This document shows, one piece after another, positions 61,902 to 64,000 of a DNA stretch of 64,000 nt. The position numbers and the translations under genes are program-made. Under the pieces are notes generated by a model. The model ran no database searches. It was not told the DNA's origin and was given only the letters and a program-made list of their open reading frames with translations. The stretch's first letter is position 1, and each line of letters starts with the position of its first letter. Origin of the DNA: Ilyomonas sp963790435. GTDB lineage: Bacteria; Bacteroidota; Bacteroidia; Chitinophagales; Chitinophagaceae. Location: assembly GCA_963790435.1 (NCBI GenBank), contig CAWBOI010000006.1:124001-188000 (forward strand), read 5' to 3'.

Positions 61902-64000
61902 TCATTCCGTTCTTAAACTCTTCACCGGGTTTACAACGGCTGCTTTTATTGCCTGGAAACTTATGGTTGCAAGTGCAATAATTATTGTAACAATTCCGCC
62001 TGCAAGAAATATCCACCAGCTAACATTTATTCGGTAAGCATAATTCTGCAACCATTGGTGCATGTAATACCATGCAATTGGCGTAGCAATGGCAAAGGCA
62101 ATTGCAATGAGTAGGATAAATTCTTTTGAAAACAGATAAACAATATTTGCTGAAGTAGCACCCAACACTTTACGAATGCCAACTTCTTTTATTCGCTGCA
62201 CAGCCATGAAAGATGCTAAACCATATAAGCCAAGACAACTCAGGAAAATGGCAATGGCCGCAAAAATTTTATACAACTGCGATAATTGAGCCTCCTGTTT
62301 GTAAAAGCTATCAATCTTGTCATCCAAAAACTTGTATTCATACACATAATCAGGGAAAGTATGCTGCCATATTTTTTTAATGGATTGCATGGTAGAAGCA
62401 ATGTTTGTTGTGGTAAATTTTATGGAAGCCTGGCGATACATGGTGCTGTTTGTGGCAATAAGCAATGGCGCCACATTGTTTCGCAAAGACCTGTCATTAA
62501 AATCTTTCAATACACCAACAACAGGACATTTAATCAAACCACCCATGATGCTTACTTCTTTGCCCAATATATCTTCCGGTTTTTTAAGCCCTAAACTTTT
62601 TACGAAGGATTCATTCACCAAAAATTCTTGCGTCCAACCAGAAGCTTGTAAATTTCTTCCGGCTACTATTTGCAATTTATAGGTCGGCACATATTCGCTG
62701 TCAGCAAATTTGCTGATAGCCTGAAAATCTGCATCCTTTAATGAATGGTCAAATTTGAATGTGGTGAACATATTATTATCCTCTTCAACGGGCGTGTTTG
62801 AACTGAAACTTACTGTCTGCACACCGTTTATTGACAATAACTGCTGCTTTACATAGTCTTCCGCTTTTTCGTGGTTCGGACGGTATGGAACGTTTACAAT
62901 GGCATCTTTATCAAAGCCCAAAGGTTGATTCATAAAATAATCCATCTGCTTTACAATGATGAGTGTTCCAATGATGAGCACCTGTGCGATGATGAATTGA
63001 AACACAACCAATCCTCTTCGTAATGAAATTCCTTTTGCTCCATTTACTGCCTGTTTACTCTTTAAAGCAGTAATAGGATTGAAACGTGATAAAACAAGAG
63101 AAGGATAAAAACCGGCAAGTGCGGTTACTATAACTGTTAGAGCTAAAAGAAATAAAACAATTGCAGGATTGTTGAATAGGTTGAATGAAAGCGAAAGTTC
63201 TAAAAGTTTGTTTACGTAAGATAATGCAAGTAGTGTGATGCCCGCTGCAAGTAGTACCGCAATGGTAACGATCAAAAATGTTTCAACGATGAACTGGAGT
63301 TGCAATTGAGATTTATTACTTCCCAACACTTTTCTTACACCAATTTCCTTTGCGCGATTCACAGCTTGTGCAGTAGAGAGGTTGATAAAGTTTACGCAGG
63401 CAATCAATAGGATAAATGCTGCAATCAGCCACAATACATTGAGCAGTTGATGGCTGATGGTTTTGTTGCTGTAATTGCCTGCTGCTGCATCGTAATGCAC
63501 TGCACTTAATGGTTGGATAATGTAGCTGTCCTTATTATCAGCAGGTAGTACCTTACGTGCGTATGCACTTAATTGCTGATTGAAATGGTCAACGGAAATA
63601 TTTGACGGCCTGCCTGTCCGGTAGGCAGGCAATAAAACATAGCACCCAAAATCAGGTGCTGTTCCATTCCAGCCAGGTTGTCCAAATCCGTATTGTTTAT
63701 CTCCTGTAAAATCTGTTCCGTAGGCAACCACCAATTTTAGCTGAAAGTCTGTATTTGCTGGTATAGTTGCAAGGATGCCTGAAACTTTCAGCGCTACTGC
63801 CGGAAACTGAAACAATCCGGCACCCATGCTATAATATCCTGTTAGTTTAATGGTTTTGCCCATTGCAGTTTTCCAGTCGCCGAAATAGGTTTGTGCAATC
63901 TCTTTTGTAAGCAAAACATTGTTCGGATCTTTTAACGAGGCATACGAACCTGCAAGCAACGGGAAATTAAATATGTTGAAGAAGGAAGGCGATGTATAAA
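61902..64000 (-). CDS. ABC transporter permease, MacB/FtsX type, C-terminal part
   Basis: The frame is open to the right edge (the last codons read SFFNIFNFPLLAGSYASL), so the first ~100 residues lie outside the window. The large periplasmic MacB-core, the FtsX module with three helices near residues 170-260, a second periplasmic domain, and a second FtsX module (IFLSCLGLYGLASFMAVQRIKEVGIRKVLGA..., then the C-terminal VNPVKSLRTE) are present. This two-module, eight-helix form is typical of Bacteroidota efflux permeases that pair with an ATPase encoded elsewhere; the cargo is unknown. Confidence 0.9.
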   Translation of the reverse strand, partial: YTSPSFFNIFNFPLLAGSYASLKDPNNVLLTKEIAQTYFGDWKTAMGKTIKLTGYYSMGAGLFQFPAVALKVSGILATIPANTDFQLKLVVAYGTDFTGDKQYGFGQPGWNGTAPDFGCYVLLPAYRTGRPSNISVDHFNQQLSAYARKVLPADNKDSYIIQPLSAVHYDAAAGNYSNKTISHQLLNVLWLIAAFILLIACVNFINLSTAQAVNRAKEIGVRKVLGSNKSQLQLQFIVETFLIVTIAVLLAAGITLLALSYVNKLLELSLSFNLFNNPAIVLFLLALTVIVTALAGFYPSLVLSRFNPITALKSKQAVNGAKGISLRRGLVVFQFIIAQVLIIGTLIIVKQMDYFMNQPLGFDKDAIVNVPYRPNHEKAEDYVKQQLLSINGVQTVSFSSNTPVEEDNNMFTTFKFDHSLKDADFQAISKFADSEYVPTYKLQIVAGRNLQASGWTQEFLVNESFVKSLGLKKPEDILGKEVSIMGGLIKCPVVGVLKDFNDRSLRNNVAPLLIATNSTMYRQASIKFTTTNIASTMQSIKKIWQHTFPDYVYEYKFLDDKIDSFYKQEAQLSQLYKIFAAIAIFLSCLGLYGLASFMAVQRIKEVGIRKVLGATSANIVYLFSKEFILLIAIAFAIATPIAWYYMHQWLQNYAYRINVSWWIFLAGGIVTIIIALATISFQAIKAAVVNPVKSLRTE

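Noticed and set aside
1..64000. tRNA, rRNA and riboswitches
   Set aside because: I found no T-arm-like GGTTCGAATCC sequence, no rRNA-like sequence and no conserved riboswitch core in the intergenic gaps. Covariance searches could still find small RNAs.

Overview
The window looks like a chromosomal segment of a Bacteroidota bacterium, most likely family Chitinophagaceae or close to it. The evidence is the gene repertoire: Bacteroidota-type RRM RNA-binding protein, VCBS/ASPIC lipoprotein, YpdA-like reductase, DUF4397 lipoprotein, MacB/FtsX permease with large periplasmic loops, and a NUDIX-winged-helix regulator. Shine-Dalgarno sequences are scarce, and several starts lie 5-7 nt after a TAnnTTTG box, the Bacteroidota -7 element. 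I see no tRNA, rRNA, CRISPR array or transposase. Most of the window is housekeeping and periplasmic or outer-membrane functions, with a few accessory insertions.

Layout. 0-8 kb: end of a GH65-like glycosidase, an epoxide-hydrolase-like protein, a secreted nuclease, an M1 aminopeptidase and purH. 8-13 kb: a CHAT-TPR caspase-like protein, an initiating sugar-phosphate transferase, a lactonase and an RRM protein. 13-20 kb: a large outer-membrane beta-barrel, then a stress cluster with three DUF2382 proteins and an OmpA protein. 20-35 kb: sugar SDR with mutarotase, HAD phosphatase, SIMPL, MpaB, aminotransferase, YpdA, L-serine ammonia-lyase, permease with flippase, and a Met/Cys PLP lyase. 35-36 kb: a cassette-like island with attC-like inverted repeats. 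36-45 kb: dnaJ, grpE, a frame-broken purL, hldD, a Doc toxin-antitoxin pair, proC, a NUDIX regulator and uppS. 45-64 kb: a large VCBS lipoprotein, an alpha/beta hydrolase, a KilA-N protein, an amidase, two tandem queD-like genes with folE, comB, an M48 protease, a SRAP protein and the C-terminal part of a MacB-like permease.

The most unusual signal is not a gene. The 11-mer GCAAAA(A/C)CAAA occurs 39 times exactly by my reading (24 on the top strand, 15 on the bottom), about once per 1.6 kb; well under one would be expected from base composition. It lies in intergenic DNA and inside unrelated genes in all three reading frames. It concentrates just after gene ends, where it forms the loop, stem base or T-tract of terminator hairpins. 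This layout resembles the DNA uptake sequences of Pasteurellaceae and Neisseriaceae. I know of no such word described for this group, and its function is unproven.

At least six single-base frame breaks occur in conserved genes (two in purL, two in the amidase, one in the VCBS protein, one in an alpha/beta hydrolase). This suggests residual indel errors in the assembly, so those genes are annotated across the breaks.
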